Assembly: GCA_011109175.1 (NCBI GenBank)
Contig: RDEW01000037.1
Coordinates: forward strand, 36,441 to 100,440
Direction: 5' to 3'
Length of the DNA: 64,000 nucleotides
From: Dicyema japonicum
Lineage: Eukaryota > Dicyemida > Rhombozoa > Dicyemidae
Made by a program: the position numbers and the translations under genes. The notes below the pieces were generated by a model. The model was given only the letters and a program-made list of their open reading frames with translations, was not told the DNA's origin and did no database searches. Numbering within the stretch: the first letter of the stretch is position 1; each line of letters begins with the position of its first letter. Shown here piece after piece: positions 10,680 to 21,224 of the stretch.

Positions 10680-12660
10680 ACCCATGAAGACCGCATCAGT
10701 CTTTTATATTTTCCATGTGCATATTGAGTCTCCTCTCTGAGATCATGCTCGATCTCTACATATCAGACAGTAGCACGTCGTCTGCGTATATCAGAGATCT
10801 CGTACTCGGTGAGACGGAGACGGGAAACCGGCCATTAGAATATTAAACAATAGAGGGCTCAAAATTGATCCTTGTGGGACTCCTCTCTTCAATAATATCA
10901 TATTTGAAAAATAGCGTCCGCATCTAACATAGGATTTTCTTCCTTCTAGGTACACTTTCACCCAATTCACTAGTTCCTTTGGGCTTCCCATCCGAGATAT
11001 CTGACCGATTATGACTTTGTGGTTAACACTGTCAAATGCTTTTGATATGTCGAGACATCTGACATTCAGGAAACATATGGATTCTCTGTTTTACATAACT
11101 TGGAGTTGAGATAAAATAAGCAATCATGCATGACCGTCCTGGGCGAAAACCAAATTGATCATTTCTGAAGTAGTCTTCTTTTTTCAGCTGATTTGTAAGC
11201 CTCCAGAAGACAATTTTTTCAATAATTTTTGAAATTGACCGAATCAGGCAGATCGGGCGGTAGTTAGCAGGATCATTCTTCAGTCTCCCTGTCTTCGATA
11301 TCATCAGTACAATAGTCTTATTCCATTCTGTGGAACATGACTAATTTTTATGCTTGCGTTGAAATATCTTTGAGAACTTCGAATAAAATTTTGGGCCTTC
11401 TTCGAACATCGTAGCTTTGGTAAAATCACTGCCCGGAGCTTTATTCTTGACAGCTTTATTGCTATCTACAGCTCTTCTAGAGAGATTTCTATAAATGCTG
11501 TTTTCTCTGACAATGGTTCGTAACAAGTCTTTCCGATGACATCATCGTCCACTCAAATATCTTTTTAGTTGTGTTTCAAAAACTAGAGGTATTTCTTCTT
11601 CAGCATTGTAAGTGCCATCTGGTTTCTTGAGCATAATCTTGTTTGCGATTGACTCTGGGTTTCTCACTCTTCGGTATACCATCCAGAAAGAGGGATTATG
11701 TGTGTGTTTAGCTTTCGTAGTTGAGAGTTCCACTTATTCTCATTCCAACTTTTGAATTTTTCCGACAACTGCTTTGTAGTTCGCTGATTTTATGAGACAA
11801 GGCTAAGCGGTCCTGTAGGTCTACGTATCTCCTCAGTTTAGTTCTTAGATTATTTATTTTCAATACATCTTGATGTGCCATGGAATAGGGACAACATTAT
11901 CGTTTCTTTAGTATATTTTTCTAGAAAAGTAATCCAGATAGTATAAGATTAGATCCGTTACTCGTTTACTTGTTTTATCAATTTCCAGACGAGTCTTGAG
12001 CTCGGTATGCCCTAACATAAATTCCTTTGCAATGAACATCCTATAGTGATTCCAGTTTAGATTCTTGGTATCGTAACCGACAAAGACTCCAGGTTCATTA
12101 ATCATTTTCATATTAACGGATATTAGCAATGGAATGTGGTCACTGCCAATATTCGGAAGAGTAATTGGTACGTCGGCGTATTCTGAAATAGCAGGGGAAA
12201 TCAAGAAGACGCCAAGCTTGTCACCTCCGTAGGGAGAGAAATAGTTATCTCTTTCGATGTAAGGACTTTTACTCCTAGGCCTGTAGATAGTTTCATCATG
12301 AGCTTGCCATCCCTGTTACTCTTCTTGCAGCCAAAGGATGTGTCTTGAAGTTGAGATCACCTCCCAGTATAGCCATCGGGTTTTCACTTAAGAACTTTAT
12401 TTGACAGACGATATGATATTTCTTATATACTCGGACAGTGAGGTCGCCAGGTGGAATTTCCCACTAAGCTGTGGACCGTAGAGTATCAATTCCTACTTTT
12501 AGTGATCTCATCCATATAACGTGCGATCAGTTTGTTTGAAATTAGCAAGTCAAAAGCAATCTCGTCCGTTGCCTTTTGTTTTGATCCCTTCAACAGAATG
12601 GAGATACTGTCGTGGAAGCCGGAGAAATAAAAACAAGGGGAGGAGACGGGGATGTTCTTA
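10680..12660 (-). mobile_element. LINE family C, 5' half of ORF2 (APE and RT)
   Basis: Minus strand from 12660. The APE domain has GGDLNFK (about 12355) and LPNIGSDHIPLLISVNM (about 12150), the GDLN and SDH catalytic motifs. Then come EEEIPLVFETQLK, RSISKIIEKIVFWRLTNQL, FGFRPGRSC, LLKRGVPQGSILSPLLFNI and IYADDVLL (about 10775). Order and content are those of a full APE-RT ORF2, but several stops and frameshifts break it. Its 3' half is at 7930-8497. The 10659-8498 interval between them holds a SINE2, LINE-D and other fragments. Confidence 0.8.
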
Positions 12661-13650
12661 TCTTTAATAAGGAAATTATGTAGACCGACAAGCCATGACT
12701 ATTCTCCAACGATCAGGCGTGGATACTTTCAGGACCAATCCCTATATTCGATCTTGAGTCAATCAAATTAATAAATTTCTTTCCTTTCGTTTTTTTGAGG
12801 AGATAAAATGACATCATTATTTCTTCCCACTCATTCCCTTGACTTGCTCGCAAATTTACTAATTAATCAACATTAAACTTAGTTTGTAGTCATCCGTAAA
12901 GATCCCACTCCACTCAGTCTCCTTTTAGATATGACAGTTGACTGATGGCTTTTCTGGATATCTCGAGCTTGCTATCCAGTTCTTTTATTAAATTTCTCTG
13001 AGCGACAATCTCAAGCTGTAAGTCAGCCACAGAAGCTGCCTTTTCCTTCAATAGCTTACAGAGATCACTGATGTCTCCCACAGAGTTGTTAGATTTAGTC
13101 TATAACATCCAATCATCACGTGAAAGGCGCTTTTTGAATTATTTCATTGAAGCTAGGTTTTCTTTGGAAGATCTTGGTTTAAATATCCGTTTGAATGAAT
13201 TTCTTATCTAAAATTATTATTGTGGGTACTAAAGTCTTATGTTTTCGTGATTCCCCTTCAGATATATTTTCATGAATATCAATTGACTGGAGATGTTGTT
13301 CATTGATTGAACTCCGCGAACTGAGTTTACATAAATTCTCACACATTTTTGGATTTTTTTGATATCAGAAAGGTTGAGAAAGACAGATATCTACTTCATA
13401 TGCCGATCCTATATAAATTGACTTATAACCTTTTTAGTGATCTCTCTAGTAGCAGTGTCCAGTTTATCTGTCAAAAATGACAACATTTCTGCCAAAGACT
13501 TTGAGATTTTCTTATTTTACATTAACTAGATTACAGTTTCTTCCAATTCCCTTGCAATTTGAAATTTGTAGTTTTTGTCTCTTCCAGATCTGGACACACT
13601 GAGTGACCTAGCTAAGAAAAGAAGAGCTAGGAGCAAGCTAACTAATTCTC
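12661..13650 (-). mobile_element. Probable ORF1 / 5' region of LINE-C (coiled-coil relic)
   Basis: The minus strand reads CKLLKEKAASVADLQLEIV and LIKELDSKLEISRKAISQ with a stop near 12916. This is a heptad-like coiled coil typical of LINE ORF1 proteins. Further upstream is SLAEMLSFLTDKLDTATREI. In-frame stops show decay. Position upstream of the APE domain on the same strand supports ORF1. No zinc knuckles or RRM were recognised. Confidence 0.5.
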
Positions 13651-13659
13651 TTATATTTT

Positions 13660-13705
13660 TTTGCTACACATGTGGGGTCTCGTGAAAGTGCTAATAATAA
13701 ATTAA
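13660..13705 (+). mobile_element. Shared retroelement 3' tail motif
   Basis: ctcgtgaaagtgctaataat at about 13678 is the same tail found, in either orientation, near 16565, 20878, 31665 and 34290. It is a stub of a LINE or SINE end. Confidence 0.6.
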
Positions 13706-13911
13706 CAATGTAGGTAATTTAACCAAAAGTTTACAATTAAATGAGTACAGTGTGTGTCATAAGTGACCCTCCAGTGGATTAGGTCGTTTCCTGAGAATGG
13801 CGGATTAATGACGCCTCTTAATAAGAAAGCACAGAACATAAAGGAAACCATTACCCTAATAAATTGATGATTGAATAAATAAGTGATAATTATTAAATTA
13901 TAAACTAATAA

Positions 13912-15039
13912 TTATTGTCGATTCCTCGAATCATCCCCAATGTATGGGTTAGTTCTTCTCTGTTCCATTTTAAAAGGATTTGTGACAATCTCATACGAAG
14001 GGGGTTTATGGAAGTTTATTGATTGATTATTGAGTATTGAATGAGTATTTGCGATACATGTTGACTGGTCATTGAGTAGTGGAGGTGTATTTGCAGGAAA
14101 TAATGACTGGTCATTGAGTAGTGGAGGTGTATTTGCAGGAAATAATGACTGGTCATTGAATAGTGGAGGTGTATTCACAGGAAATAATGATTGGTGATTG
14201 AGTAGTGGAGGTGTATTTGCAGGAAATAATAACTGGTTATTGAATAGTGGAGGTGTATTTACAGGAAATAATGATTGGTCAGGTGTATTTGAGTGGTCAT
14301 TCCATAATGGTTGATCATTCCAAAGAGGATCAGTTTGTTCATTAACTATAACAGCATCTGATAAATCAATGAGTGTTGATGTCTTTTCATACTCAGATTT
14401 AGAAATAGCAATAGCTTTGTCCAACATTTTATTTTCCTCATCCAAAGCAGCCTCATATTGTTTGGCCTCATTAATACTAATCTCCATAACCATTTGTATT
14501 TGTTTTTCCTCCTCTTCCACCGATGAAGGAACTGATAACTTTGATACATTCATCTTGGAAATACGAGAGTTATTACTAGCAACAGTCTTTCTTGTATTTA
14601 TGGCATTTGAACGTACGTCCATCAATTTATCAGTGTTCTTTAGTAGGGAACAAAGGTAGTACACTTTGGACTTGATATCAAATCCTTTCTCACTTGCAGT
14701 CTCCAAATTCCACGGAGAAACCAAATCCTCTATTTGACTAAGGTTCTCGATACATCGACTTGCCACAAACTGAGACCCTGTAAGAACAATATATGTTAAC
14801 AAATTCAGAGTTTTGTTGATTCTATGCCAATTCTTGTTATCATCTGTTATTATTTTCCATACTTTTGACATTATTACATCCAATAAGGCAGAGTCATCTG
14901 TCATATCGGCAATTTCTGACATTAGTGAACTAGAGGCCATCCACGGATCTTTAGAAGTTGCCTCTCTCATCTTTACCTTCGCATTGTTTACCTTTGAATT
15001 TCCTGACAATAATGATGTTTTGCGAAGAAGGCTACTCAT
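13912..15039 (-). CDS. Epsin (ENTH-domain clathrin adaptor)
   Basis: A single uninterrupted frame of about 375 codons. The chosen start, MSSLLRK, is nine codons inside the longest frame because it aligns with the known ENTH start. Residues ~1-150 are an ENTH domain: REATSKDPW, SSSLMSEIAD, NWHRINKTLNLL, LTGSQFV. ENTH binds PI(4,5)P2 and bends the plasma membrane. Two Glu-rich helices, about 180-225 (EEEEKQIQMVMEISINEAK; LDKAIAISKSEYE), look like ubiquitin-interacting motifs. LIDLSD is a clathrin-box-like motif. Two Leu-Trp-Asn-Asp (LWND) repeats and a terminal TNPF are adaptor/EH-domain ligand types. Between them are about six 14-residue repeats (next entry). This is the canonical epsin order, so the role is clathrin-mediated endocytosis of ubiquitinated cargo. 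It is intronless here and apparently intact. Retrocopy origin is possible but not shown. Confidence 0.92.
   Translation of the reverse strand: MSSLLRKTSLLSGNSKVNNAKVKMREATSKDPWMASSSLMSEIADMTDDSALLDVIMSKVWKIITDDNKNWHRINKTLNLLTYIVLTGSQFVASRCIENLSQIEDLVSPWNLETASEKGFDIKSKVYYLCSLLKNTDKLMDVRSNAINTRKTVASNNSRISKMNVSKLSVPSSVEEEEKQIQMVMEISINEAKQYEAALDEENKMLDKAIAISKSEYEKTSTLIDLSDAVIVNEQTDPLWNDQPLWNDHSNTPDQSLFPVNTPPLFNNQLLFPANTPPLLNHQSLFPVNTPPLFNDQSLFPANTPPLLNDQSLFPANTPPLLNDQSTCIANTHSILNNQSINFHKPPSYEIVTNPFKMEQRRTNPYIGDDSRNRQ
14062..14281 (-). repeat. 42-nt coding tandem repeat in epsin C-terminus
   Basis: About six imperfect copies of NDQSLFPANTPPLL (14 residues, 42 nt) in frame. Variation between units is mostly A/V, L/F and D/N/H. 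Units near 14100 and 14140 are almost identical, so the array has expanded recently. It replaces the usual DPW-rich disordered region. Confidence 0.9.
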
Positions 15040-15136
15040 AGTTAACAAACAAAACAAGTATTTCAATCAATATTTAAATTATTATTTAAATACAGAATAT
15101 CAATTATTAGAATATTTTATATAAAATTATATTTTA

Positions 15137-15176
15137 TAGCCCGGTGGTATAGTGGTTAGGTGTCGAGAGTCTGCCG
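15137..15176 (+). mobile_element. SINE1 tRNA-like head fragment
   Basis: agcccggtggtatagtggtt followed by aggtgtcgagag matches the first 30 or so bases of SINE1 (34598 downward on minus) and has a tRNA-like A box (TGGTATAGTGG). The B box is absent. The sequence passes directly into the RTE-like endonuclease. Confidence 0.65.
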
Positions 15177-15179
15177 TTA

Positions 15180-16500
15180 TTATAATATGAATGATAGAGT
15201 CGGGGTGTTGCATCTGAAACTGGATGACCTCAACTCGTCGAAGAAATACCTAACAATAATAAACGTTTACACCCCTCACAGTGGATGGCTTAATAAAAAC
15301 CCTGAGGAGATTGATGACTTTACACCAGTCCTTCTGCCGTCTTCTCCAAGTATGCTTTCTCAACATTAGTAATGATCGCAAGAGACCTAAATTCGAAAGC
15401 TGGAACCCAGGTTACGACCGATGAGATATTTATGGGAAGGCATGGTAGGGGGAAAAGAAATCTCCCGGGAACCCTACTAGCTAACTTCTGTCAAACGAAC
15501 AACCTATTTTTATGTAATACAGCCTTCATGCATCCAGCCAGACATAAATCTACGTGGTCGGGACACAGAAGGGCGAGTGATAAATATGTACAACCAGATC
15601 GACTATATCATATGCAGGCAAAAAGATCGAGGGATTATACTTGATGCACGAGCTTATGGTGGATCGATTATCGACAGCGACCACAAAATGGTTATTGCTA
15701 GATTTTCTCCTAAGAGATTTATGGTACTACAAAGAACGAAATGGAAGAACATTGAAACCACAGAACCCAACTCTAGACGTTAAAACTTGGAATCTTAATT
15801 GGACAATCAGAAGGGGCCATAGCATTCAAAGAATATTTGGATGCAGAACTAGAAAACATGCCTACAGATTTGCCGCACGGAAAATCCTGGGATTTTGTAA
15901 AGCAGTCAATACAAAAAGGAGTAAATCTGCATCTATTGAAAGAAAATGAGAAAATCGCACAATGACATGTACACGGTGAAGGACCTTGCCAATAAACAGA
16001 AGACCATATGGATGCTATATCAAAATACTGACGATTCGAACGTAAAATCAAATTTGCGGCTAGAAAGAAAAACTATCAATGCAAAAATAAGAAAAACTAT
16101 ACGGCAGAATAACAGAAATAGAGCACTGGACCAGATTAAGAAGATATAATCTCTCAAGGACAACGCTAAATTCTACGAGGATGTTAAACATATAAAAGGA
16201 AAGAGACCCCATCAACCGATAATGATAAGAGATGACAAAGGAACGCAGGTTGTGGACCAAAGGGAAGTGGCGGAAATTATCGCTGCCCATTTTGGAAAAC
16301 TTTTCAATCCAAGAACGACACTATCATCCTAGAACGAGAAAAATTGGATGAAGAAATCTCACAATATGAAATTGAACTCACGAGTTCCAAGTTGAAAAAC
16401 AACAGGACTCCTGGCCCTGACGGTCTCGGTGGCGAATTCTTCAAATATGGAACCCAAAAGCTGTATGAATGCATCGCTAGGATTCTGAATGAATAGGAGG
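15180..16500 (+). mobile_element. RTE-like LINE, 5' half (APE endonuclease, connector, start of RT)
   Basis: Frameshifted plus-strand protein: YLTIINVYTPHSGW, ARDLNSKAG (GDFNAK motif), KSTWSGHR, NQIDYIICRQKD and DSDHKMVIARFSPK together make an AP-endonuclease of the RTE/CFDP2 kind. The connector reads FYEDVKHIKGKRPHQPI and EVAEIIAAHFGKLFN. RT motif 1 is KNNRTPGPDGLGGEFFKYG. The element is truncated at about 16500, before the catalytic RT loop. Stops at 15368 and around 16150 inactivate it. Confidence 0.8.
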
Positions 16501-17589
16501 AAGTGGATGAAACTACCAGTGATTTGCTAACTCGTGTTGCACATGCTTTGTCAAGTCCTATGACATAACGGTAAGTGCTAATAATAATAAAAGACCAGGC
16601 CTTCTGGCTGAACGTAACATCTGAAGGTAGTGGGGTCGAATCTGAAAAATGAAGTTTTCAACGAAGGTCAATTCTTGTAAACAGATTACACCCATGAGGC
16701 AACAAGTCCTCCTGGCACGACAAAGTAGTTGAAAGGGATCCTACTACCATCTCCCAACCAAATTCTCCGGACAAGATAATGAAATACTTCAGCAACATTT
16801 TTATATGGCATATAAAACATGTGTGTTCCTCGCTCTTTTCCCATTAACCCAAAGTAAGTTGTTTTCATGGAGAACCAGTGACATCCTCCAACAAGGATTC
16901 ACACTTTATCATAATTTATTTCTGATGGACTCAAAAATCCCAAGTAAACATAAAGAATGTTGCTTTTAAAGTTTATCCAGACAGTTGTTCGACAAGATCT
17001 GTTCGACCGATTAATCAGTTGGTTGGAGTTAATCGATTGACTGAATGTACTGAAAGTCACTCAGTACGTTATTAAATTGACGAATTCTACATCTTCCTTG
17101 ACAAGAAATAAATTATTGTGCCCAACCAATGAGAAGTCGTAAGGATAAGCCAAGCAAGTCATTTTTCTTTGGCTTAACCCCACCGAATCCAGTTGAGTTA
17201 TCGCTGTGAACGTCCTTTTCAGGCTATTACTTTCCTTTTAGTGGCTGGACATAACTCAAATCTTTAATTATCAATAAACTAAGACAATACTTTGCCGCAA
17301 TGAAGCATTGTAACTTGTGTCCTGATTAAACAGAATTGAGTTTAATGACTGTGGTTAATGAAACTAATTTTAATTAACCTTTTTCAACAAAAAAGTTTAT
17401 TACTGAATAAAACATATATTTGAACACTTAAAACTCATGTTAACTCAACACAATCAGGATAAACTTTACTGAAGTATCGTAACTTATTTCTCTCATTTGA
17501 GTGATTCCTAAGGTGTAACGTGAATGATCACACAGAATTCCCAAATTTGTATATCAGAAAAGTTAAATATAAAAAATATATCCTTAATA
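16501..17589. other. Retroelement tail and gene-free spacer
   Basis: 16501-16580 ends in the shared tail aagtgctaataataataaaa. At about 16630-16645, ggggtcgaatctg resembles a Pol III B box but no matching A box or fold was convincing. The rest is AT-rich 3' flank of the SDR gene. I see no gene in it. Confidence 0.5.
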
Positions 17590-18615
17590 TTAAGAAAAAT
17601 TATTAAAACATTTATCAGACCCAAGAAAACGGAGGACACGTGCAACAACTTGTGTTGGTAAAAGACTAATAGTGATAAAAAGCATACTAAAACAAAGGAA
17701 TTATCAATTTGAAAATATTTGGAATAATAATTTCACTTTTCTGAGTGATAATGCCATCATAAATAGTAATAGCAGTTTCTTCTACCTTCAATGGAGGTGG
17801 AAATGGTGGATGTCTATATATTATTATTATTGTCACTTTGCTGAGTCAAACATCCCCGTTCTAATCAAATAGGGACAAACTAATGTAAGGGAAATGACAT
17901 TCTCCAATTCTTGACAGACTAATTCTGCTTTAAGAGAGTTGTGTAGTCCGATAAGAGATGATTTGCTTGCAGAGTATGCAGATAAGTGACACATCCCACT
18001 ATACCCAAGCAGACTACCCATAGTGACCACGTGACCAGATCCACGATTTATCATAAAAGGTAGGAATTCCCCAATTATCTAAAATGCCAGAAATGACCTA
18101 CTAAGAAGTGTGCCATTACATTGACATCAAAAATATGTTTAACTAGACCAAAACACGTGTCATCAACATAATGAGGATATACTACAGCCGCGTTGTTTAT
18201 TACAATATCAGGAACACCCAGAGTTTCTATAATCTTATATAAATCAATTACAAACATTTTTGCATGTAATTTCTAACTTGGTGTGGTCGGCCAAGTCCAC
18301 GTGGTAAAGAAAGACGGAAGACTCATAATAATCAATTCCTTTGCAATCAGTGATTAGTTTTACGGTGTTTTGTAGTCCTTTAAAGTCAATATCCAACAGA
18401 ATAAGAAGAGATCCATTTTTTGCAAATAACAAAGAAAGTTCTCGTCCTAAACCATTTGCTATGGATTTTATTTTTATATTACCAGCCCCTGTTAGTAGTA
18501 CAAGTTTGTTTGTCACGTGCTTTCTCGTGAGAAAATAATCATTTGTGAGAAAATTGAAAATTGATGAAGCAACAAGCTTCAAGACATCACAAATGAGGGA
18601 GATTACCTCAAACAT
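17590..18615 (-). CDS. SDR16C-like short-chain dehydrogenase (retinol/17-beta-hydroxysteroid dehydrogenase type), five exons
   Basis: Exons on minus: 18615-18483, 18458-18256, 18233-18102, 18078-17837, 17813-17590. GT-AG introns: 18459-18482 (24 nt), 18234-18255 (22), 18079-18101 (23), 17814-17836 (23). Removing the first restores the NAD(P)-binding motif TGAANGLG (residues 42-49). Other motifs: NNAA (125-128), catalytic Ser178, Tyr191 and Lys195 (YSASK). An N-terminal hydrophobic helix (1-25) suggests ER-membrane anchoring, as in RDH10/SDR16C5 relatives. The C-terminus reads LLPTQVVARVLRFLGSDKC. One extra T in the TTTT run (plus-strand 17689-17692) shifts the last exon. Without it the exon lengths sum to exactly 311 codons including stop. 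The family oxidises or reduces retinoids or steroids; the substrate cannot be told. Whether the indel is a sequence error or real decay is open. Confidence 0.85.
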
Positions 18616-18684
18616 ATAATAATATTTAATTTTAAATAATTTTAAAATATTAAAAAATTATATCTCCAAGTAAATTAACAAATT
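18616..18684. promoter_or_regulatory. 69-bp bidirectional intergenic region
   Basis: The start codons of the minus-strand SDR gene (18615) and the plus-strand meckelin-like gene (18685) face away from each other with only 69 AT-rich bases between. Any promoters must be shared or overlap. No TATA or other named motif is asserted. Confidence 0.45.
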
Positions 18685-20262
18685 ATGATTTCGTTTAACA
18701 TTCCAGACAGGTATAAATGATATTCAAATAAAAGTAACTTTACGAATGACCTCGACGCTATTTTTTACTGTGTGATAATTCTGAGTGTTTTTGCGGGGAC
18801 TTTTTCAAACTGGAAATATCAGAAACGCTGTGGCAAAAGTGTTTTCGACACTACTACTATAATAAGATGGATTATATACGTGTCTAGTGCCCTTGGAAAT
18901 TTTATGTTTTTAATGTTACTATCATTGTTAATACATGTGCTAACAAACAAGGTAGTTACTGTGCCTATATTAGTACGATCCCTCATATTTAGAGGATAAT
19001 ATCAAAACCATCCTCTATATTTCATTTGGAGGGAATGTTATCGCAATGTTGAACATTTTATATGAACAGACTGAAGTAAGGAACATTCTTCATCGATTGG
19101 GAGAAACCCTACAAAAATCTACCCGTTTCTGTTTGGAGAAAGAACTTTCTGGTAAACGAATGGAACGAACTTATTAGTAAAAGGAGGACAAGTCTAATTG
19201 TGAGAATTATGGGAGTAATTATATTTATTATATTCTAGACATTAATAATATTCCAATATATCTGCTTTACTCCTAATACTGTCAACTTCAAGACAAACTA
19301 CAATATGACTCTGAGTTGTGTCAACATGGTTGAAAAGAATCCCAGTTTCATTATGGGAATTACCATTCTGGCTTTTATTTTCATTCTCATTGGTTGGTTC
19401 TGCTTTTATCCCAGGAATGGTTCAGTTAATCCTTAACTTTTTCATTATTGAGCGATTCTTCACTCACCCAATTCTTTCGTATATCGATCTTTGTTCTGTC
19501 TCAAACATTAGTGTCCTTATTATGAAAAACAGTTTATACGGATATTACATTCACGGAAAATCTATTCACGGAAGCTCTGATACGAATATGCAAGGGCTTG
19601 CTCAACAGTTTGAGAACGAACAGGTCCCTTTGTTGATTTACTTTCAGAAAGATCTTGTCTCACAAAGGGGACTTGTGGGTAGTAGTGATCTCCAAACATT
19701 TGAAGTCATTCTAAATGAAAAGGCATACCAGCAAATCATCACAGTTTATGAGAAACAGGTGGAGGACATGTTATTATAGAATCTATCAAACTCTACTGAC
19801 AGGTCCAGAGTTTATGAAATAGGAGATGAACTTAATTATTTGTTAACTCAGTTTTTCAGTCATGTTTTGATTTTGAGATATTAATTAGAGTTTGCGGGGG
19901 GCTGACTTTATAATACAAAATAAGACTTTGCCAGAAATTTTGTTAAACTATGAAGTAACTGAGAATTTAAACATTTCCACGTTATATCAAGGTTAGTTTA
20001 GGTTTTTGAATCATAGATCCTCGACAAACGTTTACAAAGTCAATTCTTTATGGAAAGTCCATTCAAATTTTAGTCTTTGAAACAATAACAATTTCGTTTT
20101 TGGTGTATCTTGGGACTGGTTTCGAGTTTTCTTTGATTTGTACGTACATAATTTCCCAAGTCTCTGTTTTTTGTAGTTTAGGTGTTTGTCAAAGTCTTTG
20201 GGGCCATCAGCAGCCAAAATCTTGTCAGAAAAACCTTCGTGGACAAACGATTTTTGATTTAA
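18685..20262 (+). CDS. TMEM67: Meckelin (TMEM67)-like protein, N-terminally truncated, ten exons
   Basis: Exons: 18685-18710, 18735-18951, 18974-19214, 19239-19392, 19415-19623, 19648-19758, 19780-19863, 19889-19991, 20017-20159, 20182-20262. Nine GT-AG introns of 24, 22, 24, 22, 24, 21, 25, 25 and 22 nt. The joined protein shows meckelin C-terminal landmarks in order: FFIDWEKP, NFLVNEWNEL, IDLCSVSNISV, YGYYIHGKSIHG, SQRGLVG, QTFEV, and the very end RKTFVDKRFLI. Meckelin is a ciliary transition-zone membrane protein. Only its membrane half (about 456 residues) is encoded; the large Cys-rich ectodomain of the usual ~1000-residue protein is absent. The ATG at 18685 has an in-frame TAA nine bases upstream (18676-18678). 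Two bases appear to be missing near 19085, just before FFIDW; adding them makes all exon lengths sum to a multiple of three. TM segments lie in exons 2, 4-5 and 9. The start is less certain than the body. Confidence 0.88.
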
Positions 20263-20339
20263 TTTATTTAAATTTGATTTTATGGTGGCTTTAGTCTATA
20301 CAATTATAAAATTTGTTTAGATAGCCTTTTAAAAAATAT

Positions 20340-20705
20340 AATTTAATATTAATATGTAGAGAGTTAGTAAGAGTCCTAGAGGACACAAAGGATATAAGTA
20401 TCTGGGTGTTACCAAAACTCAAAGTCCCTTATAAAACCAGAGATAAACAACAAATCACTGAAGGCATTCGTTGAAGACCAACGTTATTATGTAAGACATC
20501 TCTAAATGCAAGGAATTTGTTCCTGACATTAAATGAGTATGCTGTCTCGCTGTTAAACTACTACATAGGTGTTGTGGAGTTTGAGCCCAAAGAGTATGAT
20601 GAGATGGATGTTATGATCCGTGGAGTACTCAGAAATAACCATGTCCATGTGCTGGCATCCAATAAGGAGAGACTATATTTTAAATTCGTCCATGGACTGA
20701 GTTGA
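20340..20705 (+). mobile_element. Family-A RT C-terminal segment, plus-strand copy
   Basis: LEDTKGYKYLGVTKTQSPL (about 20370-20430) then, frameshifted, NEYAVSLLNYYIGVVEFEPK and ERLYFKFVHGLS. It is collinear with 601-1338 on the other strand. Begins about 80 bp after the meckelin stop codon. Confidence 0.7.
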
Positions 20706-20879
20706 GTAGTCCAACTATGCACGATACATTGATAGGTAGGTCAAGTGTGTCTTATAGGAAGAACGCCATAATAATGACCGAGAAAACATGAAAAACTCAC
20801 TTTTTTGTCTACTAAGTATGGTGTTGATGATGGTGGGCTAGTAAATGTAAAGGCGTTGATCTAATTACTAATTATTATT

Positions 20880-21165
20880 AAAAAGCACTTTCACATAACC
20901 AAAGATCGTTATATTAACTAAGGTCCCGTTAGTGTCACACGTTTCACAATCTGCTTCACTAGGCGTCTCCATCGCCCTCTGCTTTGCGCATCTGTCTTTA
21001 GATCTTCTAGGTCTTTTGCAGATTTAAGATTTCATTTAATCTTATTAAGATCCTTGATTTCATTTAATCTTATTAAGATCCAGATCCACGGGTAGAGTGA
21101 CTCTGGGTCTTCTTCTGAATGATAATTTGTTCTCATTGTTAAAGTAATTGTCAGGAGTCTTCATC
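20880..21165 (-). mobile_element. LINE RT C-terminal fragment and 3' tail, inserted in family-A copy
   Basis: The minus strand reads SAKDLEDLKTDAQSRGRWRR then LVKQIVKR, the terminal 'DL.DLR.DA..R..WR.L' block of APE-type LINEs, then the shared tail (gaaagtgctttttaataata). It separates the two family-A parts at 20340-20705 and 21225-21665. Confidence 0.7.
21028..21083. repeat. 28-bp direct tandem duplication
   Basis: gatttcatttaatcttatta plus agatcc occurs twice with a 28-bp period inside the LINE fragment, consistent with replication slippage. Confidence 0.85.
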
Positions 21166-21224
21166 TTCTACTATGCAATAAATATGGTATTCGCCTAAGG
21201 TGCAATCTGTAATAGAGAACACCA

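Noticed and set aside
15137-15210. A functional tRNA gene
   Set aside because: Only the 5' part and A box are present; no B box, anticodon arm or acceptor pairing follows before the retrotransposon sequence.
18341-18538. Plus-strand frame opposite the SDR gene
   Set aside because: It is the antisense shadow of the well-supported SDR exons and has no recognisable domain.
20160-20181. A 17-nt last intron in the meckelin-like gene (ending at the first TAG, 20176)
   Set aside because: Using the next AG (22 nt) yields the conserved C-terminus ending RKTFVDKRFLI; the 17-nt choice gives an unrelated tail.
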